Below are positions 25,196 to 33,665 of a stretch of DNA of 64,000 nucleotides, piece by piece (the first letter of the stretch is position 1; every line of letters begins with the position of its first letter). Source of the stretch: Leucobacter sp042726155 (GTDB taxonomy: Bacteria; Actinomycetota; Actinomycetes; Actinomycetales; Microbacteriaceae); NCBI RefSeq assembly GCF_042726155.1, contig NZ_JBHXHV010000001.1:744001-808000 (forward strand). The letters are read 5' to 3'. The notes below the pieces were generated by a model that was not told the DNA's origin, searched no databases, and saw nothing but the letters and a program-made list of their open reading frames with translations. The translations under genes and the position numbers were made by a program.

Positions 25196-27717
25196 GCGGC
25201 GCGCCACCGGCTCTGCGCCAACGCCCGCGCCAGTCGCGCCCGAAGCGCATTCCACGTCGCGGTCGCACGAGCACGAGCCCGGCCGTCATCATCGGTGCGG
25301 CGTTGCTCAGCGCGATCGCTGTCGCGGCCGGAGCGCTCTCGGCAATGCCGATCTACCGCACCCCCTGGGTGTGGCTCGTTGGCGGAGTTGCGTGGGCGGT
25401 TTCGTTCGGCATCGTCTGGCTGAGTCGGTACATGCGGTGGGGCATCGGGGCGGTCGCGCTGCTCATCGCTGCCTTCGTGGTCGCGGTTGTGCCCCTCGCC
25501 GTACCGAGCGCGCTGGGTACTGGGCCTGCCGGGCTCATCGGCGGGTTGATCGACGGTCTCGCTACGGTCTCACTCGGTTGGAAGCAACTGCTCACGCTGA
25601 CGCTGCCCATTGGCACCTATCAGGCGGTGATGGTGCCCTGGCTGGTAGTCGCGATGGCCACCTCCGCCGCGATCACGGCGCTCGCGCTCCGCGGGGGGCG
25701 CGTCGCCCCATTCGCGGCCGTGCCCGCGCTCGCGCCCGTAGCGTTCGGCGTCATTTTTGGCGCTTCCGAGGTGAGCGCTCCCATGCAGCTCGGTCCGCTC
25801 ACGGTCGAGGCTCCGCGCGAACTCGCGCTCTGGGGCGTCGTCTGCATCGTCGGCGCCGCGTGGGTCGCGTGGTCGTCGGGCATGGGACGGCGTGCTGCGC
25901 TTCGCCTGGGGCGTTCGACGCAGCCAGCCGAGGGTGCAGGGGGAGTGCGCCGCAACGCAGCGATACGCGGCATTACGGCAGCGCTCACCGTCGTCATTGC
26001 GCTCGGTATCGGGGCTGCCGTCGCGCCACTCGCGAGTGCCGACCGGCAGGTGCCCCGAGACCGGGTGGACCCGCAACTCATCGTCCGTGAACAGACGAGC
26101 CCTCTCGCGGGGTACCGCGCATCGAAGCGCGACGATACATACAGTGAACCGATGTTCTCGGTGCGGGCCGACGGGGTTCCGCCCGCGCGTCTGCGCATGG
26201 CCGTGCTCGACGGTTATGACGGCGTGGACTTCTTTGTGGACGAGGGTGCCGAGGGCCGCTTTACCCGTTTCCCGAGCGGAGAGCCAGTGCCCGAGCCCGT
26301 CGACGTGACCGTCGAGATCGACGAGGGCTACCGCGGCATTTGGTTGCCGCTCGCGCCGCCGCTTGCAGCGCCGCCCACGTTCGACGGCGCGCGATCCGGC
26401 GCCCTGGGTGACGCGTTCTACGTCAACCGAGAAAGCTGGGCGGCAATCGCGGTGCCGAGCGGGTCGGGTGTTCGCCCGGGCGATAGCTACACGGCCACGA
26501 TGAACGGCGTCGACGACGAGGCGCCCGCGGGTGACCCGGTGCAGGAGTCCTCGCTGATCGATCTCGAGCGCATGCCGCAGCTCGACCTGTGGTTGCAGAC
26601 TCAGAAGCTGCCTTCGACGATGGACGGGCTACTCGAGGCGATCCAGCGCCTGAGGGATCGTGGCTACCTCAGTCATTCGCTCACCGACGGCGAGGGCGAA
26701 CGCGATTGGCTGAAGGCCGCGTCCGAGGAATACGGCACCAAGTTCATGCCGAGCTCGGGCGGACACTCGGTCGCGCGAATCGAGGCGCTGTTTACGCAGC
26801 TCAACGAGAAGGAGCGTGCCGCCGGAGCGAAGGCGAAAGACACGGCGCTCGTTGCCGGTATCGGCGATGACGAGCAGTTTGCGGCCGCCGCAGCGCTCAT
26901 CGCGCGGGCGATGGGATTCGATTCCCGGGTCGTGCTGGGGGTGCGTCTAGGCGAGGGGGACGACGCCGGAGTGCCGGGGATCCCCGCCTGCACCGATGTG
27001 TGCACCGGCGAAAATCTCGCAGCTTGGATTGAAGTCCGCGGTGATGGCGGAGCGTGGGCAGCCGTCGATGCGAGCCCGCAGCTGGCGATTCCGCCGACGA
27101 CGCTTGAGCGCGGCGAGCAGCTACCCGAGTTCCCGACCGTTCCCGAGGAACACGACGCAAGCCAGGCCGACCCGCCGTCGGGTACGAGCGGCGACTCTGG
27201 GGATCCGGCGGAGGCGCCAGAGCGCGACTCGTTCGCGGCACTCTGGCCGATTTTGCGAGCTGTCGGGCTGTCGCTACTCACGCTCGTGCTGCTCGCTCTG
27301 CCGCTGCTCTTTTTGCCCGTCGCGAAGCGAATGCGACGCAATCGCCGCCGCGCGGCGGTGGCCCCGGAGGAACGCGCACTCGGGGCATGGGATGAGCTGA
27401 TCGACGGGTTCGCCGACACCGGGCGCGTCGCATCGGCGCAGTCGAGCAGGCGCGATGTGATGGAGCAATTGAGTGTGCCGTCGGGCACGTGGATCGCGTG
27501 GACAGTCGATCGCGCGGTGTACGCTCACGAGGGCATAGCTGACGCAGACGCCGAGCAGCTGTGGACGATGGTGGACGACGAGCTCGCGGCGCGGCGCGCC
27601 GAGCTTGGTTTTTGGGGGCGGCTGCGAGCGCGGTATTCACTTCGCTCGCTCCTGCCGAGGGTACGAAATCAACGGGTCAAGCGTCTGGTGAGACGCGTGA
27701 CCGCAGGAGGACGATAA
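25192..27717 (+). CDS. Transglutaminase-fold membrane protein lacking catalytic Cys and His
   Basis: Protein of 841 residues with about seven N-terminal membrane helices, an extracytoplasmic domain, a further helix near 690 and a cytoplasmic tail, the plan of TgpA-like proteins next to MoxR and DUF58. In active relatives the core reads GDCEQFA and HAWVEV; here these are GDDEQFA (Asp561 for Cys) and AAWIEV (Ala610 for His), while the third residue (Asp626 in VDAS) remains. It should therefore be catalytically dead as a transglutaminase or protease and act as a scaffold or binding protein. Overlaps the DUF58 gene by four bases and the phosphatase gene by one (TAATG). Confidence 0.88.
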   Translation: MSGAPPALRQRPRQSRPKRIPRRGRTSTSPAVIIGAALLSAIAVAAGALSAMPIYRTPWVWLVGGVAWAVSFGIVWLSRYMRWGIGAVALLIAAFVVAVVPLAVPSALGTGPAGLIGGLIDGLATVSLGWKQLLTLTLPIGTYQAVMVPWLVVAMATSAAITALALRGGRVAPFAAVPALAPVAFGVIFGASEVSAPMQLGPLTVEAPRELALWGVVCIVGAAWVAWSSGMGRRAALRLGRSTQPAEGAGGVRRNAAIRGITAALTVVIALGIGAAVAPLASADRQVPRDRVDPQLIVREQTSPLAGYRASKRDDTYSEPMFSVRADGVPPARLRMAVLDGYDGVDFFVDEGAEGRFTRFPSGEPVPEPVDVTVEIDEGYRGIWLPLAPPLAAPPTFDGARSGALGDAFYVNRESWAAIAVPSGSGVRPGDSYTATMNGVDDEAPAGDPVQESSLIDLERMPQLDLWLQTQKLPSTMDGLLEAIQRLRDRGYLSHSLTDGEGERDWLKAASEEYGTKFMPSSGGHSVARIEALFTQLNEKERAAGAKAKDTALVAGIGDDEQFAAAAALIARAMGFDSRVVLGVRLGEGDDAGVPGIPACTDVCTGENLAAWIEVRGDGGAWAAVDASPQLAIPPTTLERGEQLPEFPTVPEEHDASQADPPSGTSGDSGDPAEAPERDSFAALWPILRAVGLSLLTLVLLALPLLFLPVAKRMRRNRRRAAVAPEERALGAWDELIDGFADTGRVASAQSSRRDVMEQLSVPSGTWIAWTVDRAVYAHEGIADADAEQLWTMVDDELAARRAELGFWGRLRARYSLRSLLPRVRNQRVKRLVRRVTAGGR

Positions 27718-28544
27718 TGCGAATCGGATTGGCCCCGGAGGTAAGCGCTGCGCTGCGCACTGACCCCGGCATGCTGCGGGAGGTGAACGAAGATGCGGCG
27801 CTGGCGGAGTACCCGAGCTACCTCGTCGCCGACGGGATGGGCGGGCACGAGGCCGGTGATGAGGCGAGCCGTGCGGCCATCGAGGCCTTCGCTTCGGTGA
27901 TTCGCCCCGGCGAGGTATCGACGGTGCGAGATGTCGGGATCGCGCTCGAAGCCGCCCGCGAGGCCGTGGGCCGGGTGGCGGCGAACCGTGTGCGCGGTGC
28001 CGGCTGCACACTGACGGGGGCCGTGCTCGTGCAGCACGAAGACCAGGTGTGCTGGCTCGTGCTCAACGTTGGTGACTCTCGGGTCTATCTGCACCGAGGT
28101 GCTGAGCTGCACCAGGTCACTATCGACCACTCATTGCGGGACGAGATGATTGCCGGGGGTGCACACCTCGATGCCCTGCCCGGTCGCAACGTGATCACGC
28201 GGGCGCTCGGCTCCGCCGACACGACGGCCGACAGCTGGCTGCTCCCCGTCGAAGATGGATCGCGACTGCTCATCTGCTCGGACGGGCTCACGACCGAGGT
28301 CGAAGATCAAGAGCTGCGCGCCGCCCTCACCATGGGCGGTCAGCCCGAGGCGGTCGTCGAAGAGCTTGTGCAGCGCGCGAACGAGGCCGGAGGCCACGAC
28401 AACATCACGGTGGTGGTGGTCGACGTGCTCTCAGGTGGGGCGGCCTGGCACGTCGGGGTAGATTCCGCGTCGGGATCGCTGGCGGAGAGCGCGAACGAAG
28501 AGGACCTCACGATCACCGCCACGGTGCCGAGGCGAGCGCGATGA
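27717..28544 (+). CDS. PP2C-family Ser/Thr protein phosphatase
   Basis: Metal-dependent phosphatase of 275 residues that should reverse the work of the operon's kinase. Motifs: DPGMLREVNED near residues 16-26, metal-binding DGMGGHEAGDEAS (D39), GDSR (119-122), SDGL near 188 and GGHDNITVVVV near 221. No membrane segment. ATG start chosen: it shares a base with the preceding stop codon and has AGGAGG six bases upstream; longer readings run inside the preceding gene. Its stop overlaps the next ATG by four bases. Confidence 0.95.
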   Translation: MRIGLAPEVSAALRTDPGMLREVNEDAALAEYPSYLVADGMGGHEAGDEASRAAIEAFASVIRPGEVSTVRDVGIALEAAREAVGRVAANRVRGAGCTLTGAVLVQHEDQVCWLVLNVGDSRVYLHRGAELHQVTIDHSLRDEMIAGGAHLDALPGRNVITRALGSADTTADSWLLPVEDGSRLLICSDGLTTEVEDQELRAALTMGGQPEAVVEELVQRANEAGGHDNITVVVVDVLSGGAAWHVGVDSASGSLAESANEEDLTITATVPRRAR

Positions 28545-29362
28545 CTGATCCACGCGAGGAGGTGGGTACGTCCGGTGCTGGCTCGCCTGGTGCGGATGCG
28601 CCTGAGCCCATCGTTCCCGTGGATGAGACCATCGTCACTCCGCGGGTCGTGCCGGTTGATGAGACTGTGGTGACGCCGCGAGCTGCGCCGATTGATGAGA
28701 CGATCGTGACGCCGCGCGCTGTGCCGGTTGACGAGACTGTGGTGACTCCGCGGGCTGTGCCTGCTGACGAGACTGTGGTGACTCCTGCGCCTGCGCCTGC
28801 GCCCGCTCCGGCTCCCGCGCCCGCGACGGCTCCGGCGCCCGTCTCCGTCGAGCACACCATCGTGACGCCCCGTCGACCGCGCGGAGCGGATACGGCGGCT
28901 GCACCGACACCGTCGACTCCAGCCACGCCGTTGGCACCGAATGCACCGTCGGGAATGTCCCGAAATCCGGCACCGCCGATTGCCGAACCCGCGCCACTTG
29001 AACTCCCACCCGAGATCGCGGCGCGCATGTTTAAGTCGCCATTGGACGCGAAGTACCGGGTCCCGGAAGCGCCGACTCCGGCCCCCGACCACGCGCTGCC
29101 GCGCCGCGGGGTGACCCCGGCGCTGCCGGTGCTGACCTCAACCCGATCGGGACGCAGAGCCGCGGAGTCGTCCGATACCGACTCACGATTCGGTGCACCC
29201 CCGGAATCTCGCCCGGCCGCGCCCGGTGCCGACCGTTCGAATTTGCGATCAACCGAGCGCGCCAACCGTCGCTTTGGGCGCGGCGCGATCGCCGGCTTCA
29301 CCGCGAGTGTCGTGGTCGCGGTAGCGGGCCTCTGGCTGGTGGCCACGCTCGCCTTCGGCTAG
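28541..29362 (+). CDS. Membrane-anchored protein with tandem DET[IV]VTPR repeats, candidate kinase substrate
   Basis: Unrecognised protein of 273 residues. Residues 24-83 hold five 12-residue repeats of the type VVPVDETVVTPR, each with two threonines, one of them after acidic DE; a degenerate sixth copy (VEHTIVTPRRPR) follows an Ala/Pro linker. The middle is Pro/Ala-rich and low in complexity, and one membrane helix lies at about 249-270, leaving the repeats in the cytoplasm. Being coupled to a kinase and a PP2C phosphatase, the repeats look like phosphothreonine acceptors that FHA domains could bind (inference). The FHA protein at the far end of the secretion locus contains a similar DEDHTVVVSRR. 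Confidence 0.8.
   Translation: MTDPREEVGTSGAGSPGADAPEPIVPVDETIVTPRVVPVDETVVTPRAAPIDETIVTPRAVPVDETVVTPRAVPADETVVTPAPAPAPAPAPAPATAPAPVSVEHTIVTPRRPRGADTAAAPTPSTPATPLAPNAPSGMSRNPAPPIAEPAPLELPPEIAARMFKSPLDAKYRVPEAPTPAPDHALPRRGVTPALPVLTSTRSGRRAAESSDTDSRFGAPPESRPAAPGADRSNLRSTERANRRFGRGAIAGFTASVVVAVAGLWLVATLAFG
28610..28789 (+). repeat. Five 36-bp coding repeats (12-residue units)
   Basis: In-frame tandem repeats that encode V-P-x-D-E-T-[IV]-V-T-P-R units. The copies differ at the DNA level in third positions and at a few residues, so the array is old enough to have diverged, with the protein motif kept. Confidence 0.8.
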
Positions 29363-29404
29363 TCTGCTGTGCCCGCCTGCACCGCCGCGCCCGCCTGCAC
29401 CCGC

Positions 29405-29482
29405 CGAACCCCTCCCGCGTTGCCGAACCCCTCCCGAAATACGGCAATATCGATAGGGGTTCGGCAACATCAAAGGGGTTCG
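29405..29482. terminator. Nested inverted repeats between convergent genes
   Basis: The inner arms GTTGCCGAACCCCT (29419-29432) and AGGGGTTCGGCAAC (29455-29468) are perfect over 14 bp; outer arms CGAACCCCT (29405-29413) and AGGGGTTCG (29474-29482) repeat the same sequence. It separates the kinase operon from the reverse-strand mycP-eccB-eccD genes and probably terminates both. Confidence 0.7.
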
Positions 29483-29531
29483 ATGGTGTCGGGCGGCGGC
29501 CGGGTAGGCGGCCAGCGCCCACGCCCTACCG

Positions 29532-30809
29532 CTACCTCGTGCGACGGCGCAGCATGGTGCCGAGCCCGAAGAGCAGCACCAAACCAGCAGCGACTACCGC
29601 GAGCGCGGTCACGAACACCGCGTTGCCAGCCACGGAAGGCTGAGCAGTAACCGTCGTCGTGGAGGCTGAGAATGCCGCGTTGCTCGTGTCTGCGAAGGGG
29701 CTCGTCGGGCCGCGGGTCGTGGAGTCCGGGCGCAGGTCGAGCGCAGCTGCAGGGCGAATCACACCCCAACCGACGTTATCGTCGCGGGCGTCCGGATTCG
29801 AGCGTGCCGCTGTAGCCTCCAGACGATACGCCCACTTCTCGGGTCCCTCTTCTGGATACTTCTCGGCGAGCAGCGCAGCCGCACCCGAAACGTACGCCGT
29901 GGCGAAACTCGAAGACGCTGCCTCCGTTGAATATCGGCAATCGCCGCCACCGGTGGAGGCCGTCAGCACGTCCTGTCCCGGCGCAGCCACTTCGACGTGC
30001 GGCCCATGGATCGAGTCGTAGGTCGGCATGCCGTTCGTGTTCACCGCGCTTACGGCGAGCGCGCCCGGATAAGCGGCTGGGTAACGCGGAGTGTCTTCCT
30101 TGTTCTTGGTGGTTCCCCGATTGCCCGCACTTGCGACGATGAGCGTGCCCCGTTCGGTCGCGTAGGCCGTCGCCTCGCGCAGCGCTGGAGTGTCGATATC
30201 GTCGCTGATGGAAATATTGATGATCTTCGCACCACGGTCGGTGGCAGTGCGAATAGCCTTCGCTATGCGCTCCGCGTCTGGCCCAAATCCCGCCTTCGCG
30301 CTCTCGTCATCGGTGTCACGAAATACTCGCAGCGAGATGATCCGAGCATCCGGAGCAAGCCCGACAACGCCCGAAGTCTCGGACGGGCGGGCGGCGATGA
30401 TGCCGGCGATCGCGGTGCCGTGCCCCGCCGGATCGCCGAGCCCATCGGGTCGCTCGCCGTCAGCAATCAGTGATTCGCTGCCTGACGCGAACGCGCCGGC
30501 CAATTGCGGGCGCGACACGTCGACGCCAGAGTCGATGATCGCGACAGTGACCCCTGCCCCGGTGGGCAACTTCGCGGTGCTGGACGCTGTTCCCGAGCCC
30601 GCGGTTGCCCCCACCCAGCCCATTTCTGCGAACGCCGTGGGGGGACCTGGCAGGCGAGCCATTACGCCGACACCGCACGCCTCCTCGGCGGCGGCCGCCC
30701 GCACGGGAGCGACGGCGTCGGGAATGGCGGCGAGCAGTCCAGTCGCAAAGGTCGCGGCGAGCGCGAGGGCGCTGAGGCGTCTCACGCGCGACCCGCCACG
30801 CTGGCTCAC
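29532..30809 (-). CDS. mycP: Type VII secretion mycosin (subtilisin-like protease MycP)
   Basis: S8-family protease of 425 residues, the type VII membrane mycosin. A signal sequence covers about residues 1-39, the catalytic triad is D93 (AIIDSGVD), H130 (GHGTAIAG) and S301 (SSSFATAYVSG), with oxyanion N230 (ASAGN), and a C-terminal membrane helix lies at about 396-420. The usual GTS around the nucleophile is SSS. The start overlaps the end of eccB by four bases. Unlike the three mycosin-like genes further on, it sits with core secretion genes, so it is the best candidate for the structural MycP of the complex. Confidence 0.92.
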   Translation of the reverse strand: MSQRGGSRVRRLSALALAATFATGLLAAIPDAVAPVRAAAAEEACGVGVMARLPGPPTAFAEMGWVGATAGSGTASSTAKLPTGAGVTVAIIDSGVDVSRPQLAGAFASGSESLIADGERPDGLGDPAGHGTAIAGIIAARPSETSGVVGLAPDARIISLRVFRDTDDESAKAGFGPDAERIAKAIRTATDRGAKIINISISDDIDTPALREATAYATERGTLIVASAGNRGTTKNKEDTPRYPAAYPGALAVSAVNTNGMPTYDSIHGPHVEVAAPGQDVLTASTGGGDCRYSTEAASSSFATAYVSGAAALLAEKYPEEGPEKWAYRLEATAARSNPDARDDNVGWGVIRPAAALDLRPDSTTRGPTSPFADTSNAAFSASTTTVTAQPSVAGNAVFVTALAVVAAGLVLLFGLGTMLRRRTR

Positions 30810-32182
30810 GAGGCCTCCGGCGTTGACCCTGCGGCTTCGGGCGTGAGCGCCGGGCCGGCGAGGAGAAGCTGGATCCAGGGAGCGGGAACGGTGTCCACGT
30901 CGTCCATCGTGTAACCCAGGCGCGCGGCACCCTCGGACGCCTCGCCCGGGAGCGCATACGCCGTGCCGCCGCCGTCAATCAGCGTGAGCACACCGGCGGA
31001 GCCGCCGCGCACCAGCGCACCGCCGTCTTTTGCGACGCGCACGTTCGATGGGGTATCAGTGGGCACTGCAGCGGTCGCTCCGCCATCAGCGGCCGTGGCA
31101 CTGGTGGTTTCGTCAGCCGGTTCTTCGATTGCCGACCCTCCCGCGGCGAGCACGGTGCGCTGATCGCCCGCGCTGCCGGCAAGCGTCGCACAGGGCACAG
31201 CCGCATCGGCAACGGGCGTGAGCCGCTGCTGCGGCCAGTCGACTTCGCCAGCCGCGTCGGTCGTGGGAAGCTCGGCGATTTCAGCTGGGCTCATGTTGAT
31301 TTCTTTGCCGAGTTCGCCCGAGCCGCTACCGAGTTGATACAGCTGGAATGCCAGGTCGCTCATGCGTGCGAGTGAACCGTCGGGGGTGAGTAGATAACGT
31401 TCGTTAGCGTCGCCGCCGGTGGGACGAATCACGGATCCGGCGCGCATGTCCACGTCGCTGATCATGTCGGTTCCGGTCACCTTCATGGGCGTGAGATCGG
31501 AGCCGCGTGCAAAGAGCGCAAGCCATTCGCCGCGAACTTTGACCGGTGCCATGGCATCAAGACCCATGGCGCGTAAAACGGGGGTGCGAGATTCTTCAGG
31601 AACTAGGTAGCTCATGCCGCCCGAGATCACGAACGTTTCGCCATCGCGCTCAACGACAATGCCACTGGACGTGGGCGCCGCCTTCATGCGACCGTCGCCG
31701 ATCTGCACGGTGGTTGCATTGGATGTCGCGCAGGCCGCCCAGCCGGTGCCATCGAGGTGGCCAGCTTCTGGCAGCGTATCCGGGGCGCCCAAAATACCGA
31801 CGGTGCCGCCGATAGGAATGCCCTCGAGCGCACCCTGCTTTACCGTCACGACCTTGAATTCGCCAGCGGGAATGGCCATGCGCGCGCTCACCGTATTGAT
31901 GACCGGGTGCAGCTCGCCAGCGACGCTAATGTAGCGTGCCCCGGTGTCACTCGCGACGATCAGGCGATTGTTCTCCCACCCACTCGGCAGCTTCGGCTGG
32001 ATCAGGCCGATGAACACACCCGCGAGGATCACCATCAGCGTGAGCGCGATACCCACGAATACGGCGCGCATCGGTTTGGCGGGTTCGAGTTCTTTGCCAC
32101 CCGGAGCACCGCCCACGAAGGCGGAGAGGAGGCGGGCCTTGCTGAAATTCTGCGCCTCGAGCAGGTCTTTCTTCGTTGCCAC
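30806..32182 (-). CDS. eccB: Type VII secretion protein EccB
   Basis: Core component of the ESX-type secretion complex, 458 residues. A cytoplasmic N-terminus (MATKKDLLEAQNFSKARLLS) with the family-typical start, one membrane helix at 40-61, and a large extracytoplasmic domain with GALEGIPIGGTVGILGAPD and LTPDGSLARMSDLAFQLYQLG. Four bases separate it from the EccD gene upstream and it overlaps mycP, giving the operon eccD-eccB-mycP. Confidence 0.95.
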   Translation of the reverse strand: MATKKDLLEAQNFSKARLLSAFVGGAPGGKELEPAKPMRAVFVGIALTLMVILAGVFIGLIQPKLPSGWENNRLIVASDTGARYISVAGELHPVINTVSARMAIPAGEFKVVTVKQGALEGIPIGGTVGILGAPDTLPEAGHLDGTGWAACATSNATTVQIGDGRMKAAPTSSGIVVERDGETFVISGGMSYLVPEESRTPVLRAMGLDAMAPVKVRGEWLALFARGSDLTPMKVTGTDMISDVDMRAGSVIRPTGGDANERYLLTPDGSLARMSDLAFQLYQLGSGSGELGKEINMSPAEIAELPTTDAAGEVDWPQQRLTPVADAAVPCATLAGSAGDQRTVLAAGGSAIEEPADETTSATAADGGATAAVPTDTPSNVRVAKDGGALVRGGSAGVLTLIDGGGTAYALPGEASEGAARLGYTMDDVDTVPAPWIQLLLAGPALTPEAAGSTPEAS

Positions 32183-32185
32183 GGG

Positions 32186-33523
32186 TTACGCGAGTCCAGC
32201 GGTGATCGCGCCGATTGGCAGCAGGAGGGCGAGCAGCAACACTTCAATGGTGTCGCCGAGGGTGGTGATGCGCATGCGGGCACGGGTGCTCAGCAGTGTG
32301 AGTCCCGAGACGGTGCCCGTTGCGATGAGCAGGGCTGCGAGCAGGATCGGCGCCTGGTCGCGGTGGGACAGGATCGTGGCGAGTCCGGCAACCGCGAGAA
32401 TCGCGGTGCCCGCGGCCAGCAGCACGACCACCGACGTGCGGCGGGCTGACTGGCGGGACTGGAACATCAGTACGGCGCCGCAGCTCAGCGTGAGCACGGT
32501 TCCCATCCAGCTAGCGCTCGCGACGACCGGGGTGGCAGCGAGCACGGCGATTGCGAATGCAATGCGCAGCGATACGAGCAGGCGATGGCCCGCGTCGATG
32601 CGAGCGGCGACCCGCTCAGGATCGATGGGGGGCGGCGGATCAAACATCTCGGCCTCGGTCATCGGCGAGATTACCCGAATGCGCGTGCTGCTGAGCGTGA
32701 GCCAGGGGAGCGCCCCGGCGAGCAGGCCCGCGCACGCGACCATGATGGCGTATGGGCCGGTGGGATCGACGCCCGTGATGCCGACGATACCGGCCGGGAT
32801 AGCGACGGCCAGCCCGAGCGCGATCGGCAGTAACAGGAGTTCGGTTGGCTTCGTTGCGATCAGCATGGCCGCACCGCCGCCGACCATGAGGCCCATTCCG
32901 GTCGCCGCGAGGGCAAACCCCCAAAGGGGCTGATCCTGCGCGATCAGATAGCCGGTGAGACCACCGAAGGTCGCTGCCGCGAGCCCGAATCCGAGCCCCG
33001 CCTCGTGCTGGCGAATGCGGCAGAGCGTTGCGGTGAGGGCGAGCAACACGAGGGTCCCCACGCCCGCAACAATGGCGGGCAAGTAGGTGGTCGCGGGTTG
33101 CAGAGCGAGCAGGATCGCGCTGAGCGCGACCAGCGTCAGGCTGACCGCGGTTGCCGTGCGAGCGGCATCCTCCGGTCGCCACGCGGTGTGGTGCGCCGAG
33201 GTCGCGTCGATCACCGCTTCGACAACATCGTCGTAGCGCCTGGGTACAGCGACCAGCTGCCCGCGCGTCAGGGTGAGAATCTCACCCTGATCGACGCCCT
33301 GCACGATGGCGCCGCGGGTCGGATCAAGCTCTGCGCCGTCGGCCCGCGTGAGTCGGTAGCCCCCGTGCAGCAACGTCGCGTCGAGCACGCCGAGTCCACG
33401 CGCGACCCCGGGAAGTACCTCGAGTAGAGGCAGTCGACCGGGAATCGCGAGGTCAACGCGACGGTCAGCGTGCACCACTGATAGGCGTACGACGGCGCTT
33501 GCGTCCGTTACTTCTGCACTCAC
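32186..33523 (-). CDS. eccD: Type VII secretion membrane protein EccD (copy 1)
   Basis: Membrane channel-ring component. About 90 N-terminal residues form the ubiquitin-like domain (SAVVRLSVVHADRRVDLAIPG), then eleven hydrophobic helices with a cytoplasmic loop EMFDPPPPIDPERVAARIDAGH between helices 6 and 7, and the last helix after GDTIEVLLLALLLPIG. The GTG start has GGGGAGG nine bases upstream; an in-frame ATG 17 codons upstream would place that site inside the coding region. A second 11-helix paralogue is divergently transcribed from the same intergenic region. Confidence 0.92.
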   Translation of the reverse strand: MSAEVTDASAVVRLSVVHADRRVDLAIPGRLPLLEVLPGVARGLGVLDATLLHGGYRLTRADGAELDPTRGAIVQGVDQGEILTLTRGQLVAVPRRYDDVVEAVIDATSAHHTAWRPEDAARTATAVSLTLVALSAILLALQPATTYLPAIVAGVGTLVLLALTATLCRIRQHEAGLGFGLAAATFGGLTGYLIAQDQPLWGFALAATGMGLMVGGGAAMLIATKPTELLLLPIALGLAVAIPAGIVGITGVDPTGPYAIMVACAGLLAGALPWLTLSSTRIRVISPMTEAEMFDPPPPIDPERVAARIDAGHRLLVSLRIAFAIAVLAATPVVASASWMGTVLTLSCGAVLMFQSRQSARRTSVVVLLAAGTAILAVAGLATILSHRDQAPILLAALLIATGTVSGLTLLSTRARMRITTLGDTIEVLLLALLLPIGAITAGLA

Positions 33524-33652
33524 GCACTGCCTCCCCGTGCGATTGATGGGCGTTCCCCAGGTTCCAGCAAGCATCCTACTGGGGATCGGTATCTCGTGTC
33601 GTCTTATTGGCGAGTATGTAGTTGCTGTGGGCGCGACGGGTCTCCGCGACGC

Positions 33653-33658
33653 TACACT
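33653..33658 (+). promoter_or_regulatory. -10 box of the second eccD gene, leaderless arrangement
   Basis: TACACT ends seven bases before the GTG start, where transcription would begin at or next to the first codon. No ribosome-binding sequence precedes the GTG, consistent with a leaderless mRNA, which is common in actinobacteria. No clear -35. Confidence 0.45.
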
Positions 33659-33665
33659 GTGTGGC

